Assembly (NCBI RefSeq): GCF_944391105.1
Contig: NZ_CALXSK010000021.1
Location: 1-57,152, forward strand
Source: an uncultured Victivallis sp.
GTDB taxonomy: Bacteria; Verrucomicrobiota; Lentisphaeria; Victivallales; Victivallaceae
Direction of reading: 5' to 3'
Length of the DNA stretch: 57,152 bases
Below are positions 18,456 through 27,545 of the stretch, piece after piece. A program made the translations under genes and the position numbers. Within the stretch, counting starts at the first letter, position 1, and the number at the start of each line of letters is the position of its first letter. The notes under the pieces are model-generated. The model was not told where the DNA came from and did no database searches. It saw only the letters and a list, made by a program, of their open reading frames with translations.

Positions 18456-21400
18456 ATGTCCAGACCATACGCTCTTCCATTTCTGCTGGGGCTCTGCCTC
18501 GCTGGAACGGCAAACACCGCCGACCTCAAACTGAATGACCCCGCCGCCGTGCCGCTCGACGAACCCGCGACGCTGGCCGCGCCGAAGGGATCCAAGGGCT
18601 GGTACTGGCACGGACTTGTGCAGAAAAACGACTCCGCCTGGGATCTGCGCGACGTCTACGCCGTGCGGTTTGAAGCGCGCAACATCGGCGCGACACCCTT
18701 CGAGGGGAGTGCCACGCTGCACGTCGCGGAGTACGAGGGGCGGCGCGATCGATTCGACCGTACGAATGCGACGTTTCGGCTGCCTGTCTCGGCGGAGTGG
18801 CAGAGCATGGAGCTGCCGATCTCCTCGTTCGACTTCGCACGCGGCGAAAACTACACGTTGAAGTTCATCGGCCGGCTCTCGTTCACGGCGAAAAACGGAA
18901 AAGCCGAAATCCGCAATGTGCGGTTTGTCGAAGCTCCGTTCGTGAAATTGAGTGCGCCGATCCGCTCGAAGGCCGCCGAAAACGGCGTTGCGGAATATCC
19001 GTTCACGGTCAAAAATACGACCAGCCGCAAACAGGCGTTCCGCCTGACGCTGCCGAGGCGCGGCTGGGAGGGAATGTCCGCGAAACTCTCACAAGACACG
19101 CTTGAACTCGTACCCGGAGAAACCGCCGCCGTCACTCTGACGGTTGAAGTTCCAACCCGGCTGCCCGCAGGAGCGAACGAAATTACGCGGGTCGAGGTTT
19201 CACCGGTCGCCCCCGGCGCGGTACCGGAATCGCTCGAATTCATCACCGTCCAGCGCGTCCCCTCGCCGTTTCTGATGCGGGATGAGGCCGGCTGGAAGGA
19301 GATCGCCGCCAACGTCGAAAAATATGAATGGGCAAAAAAGGAGTTCGCCAGAGCGAAAGCGCTCGCGGACGGCTGGACGCCGCCCGCAAAATCCGGCGTC
19401 ATGTCCGATCAGGGGACGATGGGGGTCGTCCGCACCCGTTACGAGGAAAAACTGCGCAGCTGCCTGATTCTGTATAAACTAACCGGGGAAGAGCAGTATC
19501 TGAAGAAAATCCGCGATTTTCTGCTGATGTTCAGCAATCCGAAGGACGGATACCCCGTGCTGCTGCATGCAACCAGCCAGGGACAGCCGCAGGAGGGCGG
19601 CACCTTCGAACTCGTGGCGAACTCCTACGACATCATTCGCGACAAGCTCACTCCTTCCGAGCGCGAACAAGTGGAGCACACGATACGCCTCTTCATCGAC
19701 ACGGTCATCGACCGCATGGGCGACGGCGCGATCACGAACTGGACGATTTTCAATCAGGTTCCGGCGGCGGGTTGTGCGCTCATCCTGCACGATCTGGCGC
19801 GGTTCAACACGCTCGTCTATGCGCCGACCGGATTGATCGACCAGTTCGTCTGCGGAACGATGAGCGACGGCTGGTGGTTTGAGATGTCGGTCACCTACAA
19901 TCTGCACTGCGCGCAGTGTTTCACGAAGCTCGGGCTGATGGCGAAACCGTTCGGAATCGACCTCCTGAACGCGCAGTTCCCGATCGCGCTCTCGGATCTC
20001 TCCGGCCGCCGTCCCTATGAACTGGAAAATTATCAGGGCATGGCATTTACGAAATACGGTCCGATTACGCGCAACAGCCTCGGATTCAAAGCGATGTGGG
20101 ACGGAGTCCTCGATTATCCCGACTACCGCGGCATCATGATCGGCATGGGCGACGGGCACGAGTTCTCCGTCGGCGGCGATGTGTTTGAACTGGCCTACTA
20201 CGCCTATCGCGACCCGCGTTACGCGGCGATTCTGAAGCGGAACTCCACCCGCGACCTCGTCTACGCCGTCGCGGAACTGCCGGAGGAGACGCCGACCCTT
20301 TACCGGAACTCCGCCCACAGCGATAACGCCGGAATCGCGCTGCTGCGCTCGCAGTCCGGCTCCGATCGCGACCAGATTCAGCTCGGCTTCAAATACGGCA
20401 CCCACGGCGGTTTTCACGGACACTTCGACCGGCTGAGCCTGCTGAGCCTGATGCGTTATGGACGCGGATTCTGGAATCCGGAGTCGACCTGGTACGGTTA
20501 TCCGAGTTTCATGTACAAATTCTGGGTGCAGCCGTCGCTGGCGCACAACATGGTTGTGGTAGATGGCAAAATGCAGGAGCCGACCGAATGCCGTCCGCTG
20601 CTGTTCCACACGGGGAAATACCTGCAGGCGGTCGCGGCTGACGGTTCCACCCGCTGGAGCAACCCGCTTTTCCTCGGCGGCTACGACAAGGTCAGGGAAA
20701 TCCGCGAGGGGACCGAGCGGTTCGTCCCGATTCCGGAAAACCATCCGCCGTTCACGGAAACCACCGATTACACCGAACCGGTCTTTGCACGCCGACTGCA
20801 GCTCGTGACCGATGACTACGTGCTCGTCGCCGACTATCTGAAGAGCGAAAAGGAGCATACATTCGACAATCTGCTGCACCTGCGCGGTGCAAAACCGCTC
20901 GAGGGAGTGAAGAAGACCGGCCACCGGGAGCAGTTCGACGTCTCCCCGCTCTCCTCCGGACAGTTCGTGGTCAACGTCGACGAGTACGATATGACCGCCC
21001 CGGTGAAACTCACGAGCCGGTACCACTTCAACCCGAAAAAAGCGGACGGCAGAAACCGCCGCGGCGGCCTCGAGCTGACCGACGACTACTACCATGAGCC
21101 GGGCGAACTCTTCGTCGAAGCCCGGCAGCTCTGGCCGCGGAAAGCGCAGCTGCTCATCGGCGACTATCCCGAGTCGCAGTCGGTCGCCAAGCGGTTGAAC
21201 GATCGGGTTCTCGGCGACGGGAAAGAGCTCGCCTCCGGCATGTTCCACGCCTGGATTCTCGGCCGCGGCGACCTCGACATCGACGTGACCGGCGTCAAAC
21301 ATCTGACGCTCGAAACCCGCAAGGACCAGTTCAAGCGCGGCACCGCCGACACACTCTTCTGGGGCAACGCCGCGCTGAAAACCGCCGATGGCAAAACCAT

Positions 21401-21875
21401 TCCGCTCTCGTCGCTCAAACCGGCCGCCGTGAACTTGAAGGCGCTGCCGGAGTCCGGCAACGACTACTACGGCGGCCCCGTGCGGCTCGCGGGAATGGTC
21501 TGCTTCGACACGCTCGCGGCGGAGCCGAAGGATGACAAAAAACCCGCCACGCTGACATTCGACCTCTCCGGGCTGAACGCGGTCCGGCTCACGGCATCGG
21601 TCGGGGGCGACTTCCCGGCCGACCAGGAGGAGAATCTGCGCAAGGTCACGAGCGTCCGCACAGTCGGGAAAGAGGCGAAGTTCCTGACCGTCCTCGAACC
21701 GCACGAGGGGACTCCCCGCGTGAAATCCGCCCGTGCGCTCGACGAAAACACCGTGGAAGTCACACTGGTCGACGGCACGATCGATCGCCTGAAAATCAAT
21801 AACTTCTACAGCACACAGGCAAAACCGTCGGTCGAACTTCACCGCAACGGCAAGCTGCTGGAAAAGACGGAGTAA
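18456..21875 (+). CDS. Large secreted heparinase II/III-like polysaccharide lyase
   Basis: 1139 residues with a signal peptide (about 1-20). The order appears to be an N-terminal beta-sandwich region (about 20-270), an alpha/alpha-toroid (about 290-600; TNWTIFNQVPAAGCALIL), a heparinase II/III-type beta domain beginning with HGGFHGHFDRLSLL near residues 650-665, and a C-terminal segment (DIDVTGVKHLTLETRKDQ, near 945-1000) resembling an NPCBM-type module. Toroid plus beta-sandwich is the architecture of heparinase II/III and related uronate lyases; the expected catalytic Tyr/His residues cannot be assigned by eye. AGGAG overlaps the previous stop. It is the only enzyme gene of the lyase run in this operon that is intact. 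Confidence 0.75.
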   Translation: MSRPYALPFLLGLCLAGTANTADLKLNDPAAVPLDEPATLAAPKGSKGWYWHGLVQKNDSAWDLRDVYAVRFEARNIGATPFEGSATLHVAEYEGRRDRFDRTNATFRLPVSAEWQSMELPISSFDFARGENYTLKFIGRLSFTAKNGKAEIRNVRFVEAPFVKLSAPIRSKAAENGVAEYPFTVKNTTSRKQAFRLTLPRRGWEGMSAKLSQDTLELVPGETAAVTLTVEVPTRLPAGANEITRVEVSPVAPGAVPESLEFITVQRVPSPFLMRDEAGWKEIAANVEKYEWAKKEFARAKALADGWTPPAKSGVMSDQGTMGVVRTRYEEKLRSCLILYKLTGEEQYLKKIRDFLLMFSNPKDGYPVLLHATSQGQPQEGGTFELVANSYDIIRDKLTPSEREQVEHTIRLFIDTVIDRMGDGAITNWTIFNQVPAAGCALILHDLARFNTLVYAPTGLIDQFVCGTMSDGWWFEMSVTYNLHCAQCFTKLGLMAKPFGIDLLNAQFPIALSDLSGRRPYELENYQGMAFTKYGPITRNSLGFKAMWDGVLDYPDYRGIMIGMGDGHEFSVGGDVFELAYYAYRDPRYAAILKRNSTRDLVYAVAELPEETPTLYRNSAHSDNAGIALLRSQSGSDRDQIQLGFKYGTHGGFHGHFDRLSLLSLMRYGRGFWNPESTWYGYPSFMYKFWVQPSLAHNMVVVDGKMQEPTECRPLLFHTGKYLQAVAADGSTRWSNPLFLGGYDKVREIREGTERFVPIPENHPPFTETTDYTEPVFARRLQLVTDDYVLVADYLKSEKEHTFDNLLHLRGAKPLEGVKKTGHREQFDVSPLSSGQFVVNVDEYDMTAPVKLTSRYHFNPKKADGRNRRGGLELTDDYYHEPGELFVEARQLWPRKAQLLIGDYPESQSVAKRLNDRVLGDGKELASGMFHAWILGRGDLDIDVTGVKHLTLETRKDQFKRGTADTLFWGNAALKTADGKTIPLSSLKPAAVNLKALPESGNDYYGGPVRLAGMVCFDTLAAEPKDDKKPATLTFDLSGLNAVRLTASVGGDFPADQEENLRKVTSVRTVGKEAKFLTVLEPHEGTPRVKSARALDENTVEVTLVDGTIDRLKINNFYSTQAKPSVELHRNGKLLEKTE

Positions 21876-21887
21876 GGAGGAATATCC

Positions 21888-24175
21888 ATGAAGAAAACAA
21901 TTCTCGTCACGGCCGCGGCCGCGCTGCTCGCGCTGTCCAGTCCCGCCGGCACGCTCGACGCGATCCGGTTCGGGGACGCCGAAAGCGAAAAGGCGCACAA
22001 CTTCATCGGAGAAGAGAGCGCCGTCGTCCAGGGGGCGTACAATACCACCGGGCGCAAACTCCTGAAACCGGAAACAGAGAGCTGGCAGAGCGCCCCGATG
22101 CGTTTCCGGCTGAAAGTCGATCCCGCAGCGAAGAACTACATCACCGTCAAGTTCTGGGGCGGCGACGTGACGCACGACCACCTTGTGATGTTCATCGACA
22201 ACAAACAGATGGGATACATGCACCTCGGCGATTACGACATCCTCGACTACGAACAGTGCGAACCGCGCGACGCGCCGCACGCCTCGAACCCGAATCCGCA
22301 GTACGCGGGCCGCTTCACCTGCACGACGTTCGTGCTGCCGGAAGTTGCGACGAAAGGCAAGTCCGAAATCGACGTCGCAATCCGCGCCACCGGAAAGATC
22401 TGGGGATACGGCAACAATTTCGGCCAGTTCCAGAAAAACGTCTCGCAGGACAGCCGCGGCATCTACGCGGTCTACATCCACTCCGATCCGTATTTCCGGC
22501 CCGACACCGAAGTCGCGGTCGAGCCGCCGACTCCCCGCTCCGACATTCCGGAGATCGACCTCGACGCGGTCAAGGCGCGCATCGAGCGCGAACTGGCCAA
22601 ATGTCTGAAGAGCGATCCGGCGCGTGACCCGTGGCGGCTTCCGCTCGTCGCCGAAGCATACCACGTTCCGTGGTGCAGCGCCTACCGCAATCCGAAAGTT
22701 GTCGAATATGTGACCGCCGCGATCGACGCGCTCGCGCGCCGTTTCGTCAAGGAGCCGGAGAAAGTCGTCACGAAAGGAAGCTGGACCGGCTGCGGCGAAC
22801 AGGCGACCGCACTCATTCTGCTCGAGGACGCCCTGAAACCCGTTCTGGACGAGGAGATCGACAACGGCGCCGGAAAAGCCGTCAAGCGGCGCGACCTCTG
22901 GTGCGATCTCTTCGAGGCGAGCACGTTCCAGCTCGTGCGCGACCGCCGCTGGCTCGCAAACCAGAGCCAGATCGTCGACAACAACGGCCACCGCAACAAC
23001 CGCGCTGTCCACATTCTCGACGACTCGCGCGGCGTGCCGCTCGAAGTGACGCTGAAGTTCATGAAAGAGGCGCTCGGCATCCTGCCGTGGAGCAACGGAA
23101 TCAATCCCGATCTCTCCAACGCCGACCCGAAAAATACCCCTGGAAAAAACTATTACGAACTTACGAAGAAATTCCTCTCCAAAGAGTGGGGATTCGTCGG
23201 CAACTACGGAGAAAGCACCATCTGGACCTCCGCCGACAGCTATGAAGCGACCCTCGACCGCCGTACCGGCAAGGGCGATCCGGAGATCTTCCGGACGATG
23301 GAACAGGCCGCGCTCGCGCGCACGATCTTCCGCTACCCCGGCGTGACCGTCGACAACCATCCGGTCATGCGGCTCGAAGTCTACATCGACTGGCGGAACG
23401 CCCACTTTCCGGGTGAACCGGCCTATGTCGGCAAGGGGATCGACCTGCGCACGATCTACTACACCGGTAACGAGAAACTGCTCGGCTGCTTCAAGGAGAT
23501 GCTCGCCGACGGCTATTTTCAGGAGAACGTCGCCGCGAGTCTGCGCCCCGGCAAACGTCCCGATTTCATCGGGCTGCTCCATCTGCCGGAACGTTACACG
23601 GAAATCCTGAAAAAACTCGACAAGGCCGAAGGCGGCATGCCGATGCGCGGAGAGGATTTCGTCTTCACTGACGAGGAGATCGGCGTCGTGGCGCTCAAGA
23701 ACGGATCGGACGTTTTCTTCGCCGAGCTCTACTGGCGTGCCCAGCGCGGCATCAACAACCTTGCAAAATCCATCTGGTCACGCCGCAGGCCGAACACATC
23801 GCAACCGTTCATCAGGAGCAGGAGTTCATTCCCTCCGGCAAGTTCAGCACCGAGCCGGACTGGGTGGTCTACGGGTTCCGCCCGAACCGCTTCAACTACC
23901 CCGGCGGCTATTATCGGCAGCTCAAAGCCGGCATCAAAATCCCGCAGGCGGAACATGCCGACGACCAGACCTTCATCGGCAAGGCGGAATTCTACCGCTG
24001 CGGCTACGGCCCTTACGAGATCGCGATGAACGCCACACGGAAGAACAAAACCTACCGTTTCACGGTTCCGGCCGGGAATTACCGCATTCTTCCGGACGGC
24101 CCGGCTGTCGAGGGAGGGACCGTCCTCGAGGTCAAGCCCGGCACGACCGTCGTGCTGTACAAACAAGCGAAATAA
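21888..24175 (+). pseudogene. Unrecognised secreted protein, frameshifted near its 3' end
   Basis: Signal peptide (about 1-20) and a large protein I do not recognise. An N-terminal beta-rich part (YITVKFWGGDVTHDHLVMFI) is followed by a helical part with paired Trp/Gly segments (GSWTGCGEQATALILLEDAL) suggestive of an alpha/alpha-toroid; this is inference. The frame is good for 627 codons to 23768 and then becomes Arg/Ser-rich shadow sequence, while coding resumes one frame back (IHLVTPQAEHIATVHQEQEF) to the stop at 24173-24175. One A missing from the run at 23765-23768 explains it; the repaired protein would be about 762 residues. Strong AAGGAGG before the ATG. It sits between two heparinase-like lyases, suggesting a role in the same polysaccharide pathway. 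Confidence 0.75.
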
Positions 24176-24186
24176 GAGGGAGTCCC

Positions 24187-26242
24187 ATGAAACGGCTGCT
24201 CTTTCCACTGCTGTTTCTCGGCGTCGTATTTTTGTGCGCAGCCGGGAACGCCCCCCGACTGCTCTTCACGGAGAAGAACATCGCTCACTTGAAAACGCCG
24301 GAGGGGCGCAGAAAAGTCGTTGAACTCGTCGAACGCGGCGGGAAAAACCGGATCGAAGCGTGGTCGCTCGCCTACCGCGTGACCGGAGATAAAAAATACG
24401 CCGAAAAGGTCCGGGAAAAACTCCTCAAGGAGTGCGTTTCCCCGACCGCCGCTCCCTGGAACGGCGGCCTCGGCGGCGCCCACAAGTGCTATGAAATGGG
24501 ACTCGGCTTCGACAGCATCCGCGACATGCTCACGCCGGAGGAGCGCAAAGCCATCGCTTCCGGCATCGTCACGCGCGGCATCGAACCGATGCTTGGGGAA
24601 TGGCTCTTCGGCAAAACCCGCACAACCACGCTCGACTCGATGGGGCACAACTGGTGGAGCTCCTGCGTCTTTCTGCCCGGCTTTGCGGCGTTGGCGGTTT
24701 CGGATGAGGAGCCGCGCGTACTGCCGTACCTCGAACGGATCAAAACCGCGACAAAGGAGTGGTTCGAATATCCCGGCAGCATGCTCAACAACAAACCCTC
24801 CACCTTCGACCGCGAAGGAGGATTCTACGAGAGTGTCGGCTACGGGAACTACGCGCTTTCAACCTATCTTACATTTCACACCGCCTGGAACAATGCGCGG
24901 AGAGACGCGCTGCCGGAAATCCCGCTGCTAAGCAAAGTCGGAGATTTCTTCCTGAACAGCTCTTATCCCTCAAGCGACGGGCTGCTCTCGCTGAACTTCG
25001 GCGACTCCTCGCTGCATGCGGACGGCAGCCAGCCGCTGGTCTGGCTCCGTGCGAACGGGCTCGGGAAGGCGCGCCATCTCTGGTATCTCGCGCAAACGGC
25101 AAACTCCAGTTACAAGGAGGCAATTTCGCAAAATTCTCCGCTCGGGCAGGTATTCTACCCCTCCGCGGAGGAGCTTGCTAACGCGCCCGCCCTCCCCGAT
25201 CTGCCGACGAGCGCGCTCTACCCGGACATGGGGTGGGCGGTCATGCGCGACTCGTGGAAAAAGGACGCGACGCTGCTGGCCGTGAAATCGGGCTTCACCT
25301 GGAACCACGCTCACGCCGACGCGGGCTCGTTCCTGCTCTTTCACCGCGGCAAAAATCTGCTGATCGACTCCGGCAACTGCTGGTACCCGCATCCGCAGTA
25401 CGACGCCTACTACCGCCAGAGCACCGCGCACAACGTCGTGCTGTTCAACGGCGAGGGAGAAAATCCGGAGGACACCTATCACGGCTCGAAATTCCCCGGT
25501 TCGGTCCACCATCTGATCGATGCCGGAACGCTGAAATATGTGCTGGCAGATGCCACCGGTCCGGTCTCGCAGAATTTCATCCGCAACTATCGCAGTTTTC
25601 TCTGGATCGACGACGTGATCCTTGTGATCGACGACCTCAAGACATTCCATCCCGGCAAGTTCGAGTGGCTGATTCACACTGGGGGGGGAAACCGTCCGCA
25701 AGGGATTGGATCTGAATGTGACGAAAGGAAGCGCCGACATCGCGATCCGGCCGCTTTTCCCGGAACGGTTCGCCGAGGGATTTGAACACGACTTCCCCGA
25801 GCGGGTACGGCTGGTCGAAAAGCAGGGACTCGTCGACCACGCCCAGAACGCCCCGGTGCCCTACTATGCGATCGTGCCGCCCGGCGAAGCGAGAGTCATG
25901 AAATTCGTCACGGCGATTCTGCTCAACCCGGGCGATGCACCTGAAATCGAGCGGCTCGAAGCGGTCAACGCCATCGGAGTCCGCATCACCCGCGGCACGA
26001 AATCAACCGAAGTATGGCTGAACCTGCTCGCCGACGGCCGCATGCGCCACCGCAACTCCAATAACACGCTCGCCGGATGGGACACCGACGCCTGCCTGCT
26101 GGCCGTGACAAGCGAAAATGGCAAACCAGTGCGGTTCTTCTGCGCCAACGGCAGTTATCTGCGGAAGGGAGATGAACTTCTGGTCGACTCCCTGAAGAAA
26201 GTGTTCGCCGTCCATGCGGACGGCAAAACGACCATTTACTGA
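24187..26242 (+). pseudogene. Secreted heparinase II/III-like lyase, frameshifted at a G8 run
   Basis: Signal peptide (about 1-20), helical N-terminal domain with NAPRLLFTEKNIAHLKTPEG, then the heparinase II/III hallmark NHAHADAGSFLLFHRG (Asn373, His374, His376, Asp378) and LLIDSGNCWYPH. At 25681-25688 there are eight G. The upstream frame then runs into unrelated Arg-rich sequence and stops at 25785, whereas the frame entered by removing one G reads GGETVRKGLDLNVTKGSADI and continues through a good beta-domain to 26242. The repaired protein is about 684 residues. A one-base insertion in a homopolymer can be a sequencing error, a fixed mutation, or a phase-variable switch. It is the last gene of cassette C. 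Confidence 0.8.
25681..25688 (+). repeat. Homopolymeric G8 tract inside a coding region
   Basis: Eight consecutive G at the exact point where the lyase reading frame breaks. Seven G restores the frame. Such tracts are prone to slipped-strand mispairing and to sequencing miscalls. Confidence 0.85.
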
Positions 26243-26263
26243 ATATTCGGAAAAACCAGCCGG

Positions 26264-27313
26264 TCAATACGCCGGAATATCTACCCAGGAGCCGGTGCGT
26301 TCCGATTCGTAAACCGCCATGACAAGAGCGGCGGAATCGGCCGCATCGGCCATTTCGACTTCGGTCCGGCGCTTCTCCTGAATCGCATCGATGAAGTCCG
26401 CAAGCTGAGCGGTGTGGCCTGCGCCGTAGTATTTCTTGCCGACGATCGCCCCCTTCTCCTCCTCGCGAACGGTCAGCGCCTGTTCGATTTCGGCCGCGCG
26501 CCCCTCGATCGAGGACTCCACAAAGACCGGCTTCTCGTTCGCATATTCCAGATTTGCCTCGGTTCCGACGATCGTGAGGAAGCTCCGCCACTCCACGCAA
26601 CTCGAATTGGTCGCCGTGACCGTGCCGAAGAGCCCGGAATCGAACTCCATCAGAAACGCGGCCGTGTCTTCGACCTCGATCACCCCCTGATGCGTGAGGT
26701 TCGCCGTGCGGCTCACGAGCCGCTTCGCATTGCCGAAGAGGTAACGCAGCTGGTCGAGGTGGTGAATCGCCTGATTGATGAGGATGCCGCCGCCCTCCCC
26801 CGCAACCGTTCCGCGCCAGGCGTCTTTGCGGTAATACTCCTCCGTGCGCAGACAGCTGAAGACGAGATTCACCGTGAGGATCTTCCCGAATTTTCCGTCC
26901 GCGACAAGTTTGCGCAGACGGCGGTTCGCGGGTTCGTACCGGTGCTGGAAAATTCCACTCGAAACGAGCTCCGGATGCGCCTTCGCGGCCTTCACCATGA
27001 CGGCGAGATCCTCCGGCACGCGGCCGAGCGCCTTCTCGCAGATCACGTGCTTGCCCGCGGCGAGCGCGTCAACCACGATCCGCGCGTGGCTCGCGTGGTC
27101 GGTGCAGACGCTGACCGCTTCGACCTCCGGATCCGCCAGCAGTTCCCGGTAATCGGTACTGCGACGGGCGATGCCGTACTTTTCTCCGAGGGCCGCGGCC
27201 CGCTCCGGAATCAGGTCGCAAAGGTGAACAACTTCGGCTTCCGGCAGAGCCCGGTAGCCTTCGATATGGGTCGGCGCAATCACTCCGCAGCCGATAATCC
27301 CGCACTTGACCAT
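26264..27313 (-). CDS. Gfo/Idh/MocA-family NAD(P)-dependent oxidoreductase
   Basis: 349 residues. The N-terminal Rossmann fold (GIIGCGVIAPTHIEGY) binds NAD(P). The usual EKP motif that contacts nicotinamide is here EKA (residues 93-95, in ICEKALGRVP). The C-terminal alpha/beta domain has GGGILINQAIHHLDQL, with His184 in the position of the family catalytic His. It converges on cassette C with 21 bp between stops. Family members oxidise or reduce sugars, inositols and amino-sugar derivatives, so a role in catabolising the sugars released by the neighbouring enzymes is plausible. The substrate cannot be predicted. Confidence 0.87.
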   Translation of the reverse strand: MVKCGIIGCGVIAPTHIEGYRALPEAEVVHLCDLIPERAAALGEKYGIARRSTDYRELLADPEVEAVSVCTDHASHARIVVDALAAGKHVICEKALGRVPEDLAVMVKAAKAHPELVSSGIFQHRYEPANRRLRKLVADGKFGKILTVNLVFSCLRTEEYYRKDAWRGTVAGEGGGILINQAIHHLDQLRYLFGNAKRLVSRTANLTHQGVIEVEDTAAFLMEFDSGLFGTVTATNSSCVEWRSFLTIVGTEANLEYANEKPVFVESSIEGRAAEIEQALTVREEEKGAIVGKKYYGAGHTAQLADFIDAIQEKRRTEVEMADAADSAALVMAVYESERTGSWVDIPAY

Positions 27314-27452
27314 GATGACATCTTCCCCGTCTGTAAAAATAGTAAATTCCCGGATTTCACGCCGGACTGATCATTTCATCCTTAATAAGATACCGCTCAA
27401 ACCGTTATTTTCAAGAAAAAAATTTGCACAATCAACCAGAAAGGAGTATTTT

Positions 27453-27545
27453 ATGCGGATCAACAATTTCAACAGGGATTTCGCATGGACAACAACGACT
27501 CTTCCCGCGAGAGCCTCGGTTCGCGGCTCGGCTTCATTCTGCTGA
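27453..27545 (+). CDS. Possible 30-codon leader ORF overlapping the NSS transporter start
   Basis: The best ribosome site upstream of the transporter (AAAGGAG at 27440-27446) is correctly spaced for the ATG at 27453, which opens a 30-codon frame beginning MRINNFNRDFAW. It overlaps the transporter start (27485) in another frame and stops 61 bases into that gene. It could be a leader that couples translation, or fortuitous. Confidence 0.3.
   Translation: MRINNFNRDFAWTTTTLPARASVRGSASFC

Noticed and set aside
19479..23582. 1367-codon open frame on the minus strand opposite the heparinase-like lyase and its neighbour
   Set aside because: Spans two real plus-strand genes and their ribosome sites, has no domain, and shows the composition of a codon-bias shadow.
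25681..25688. Programmed ribosomal frameshift at G8 in the lyase gene
   Set aside because: A +1 shift is needed, with no known slippery context or stimulatory structure; slippage in DNA or a sequencing error is simpler.
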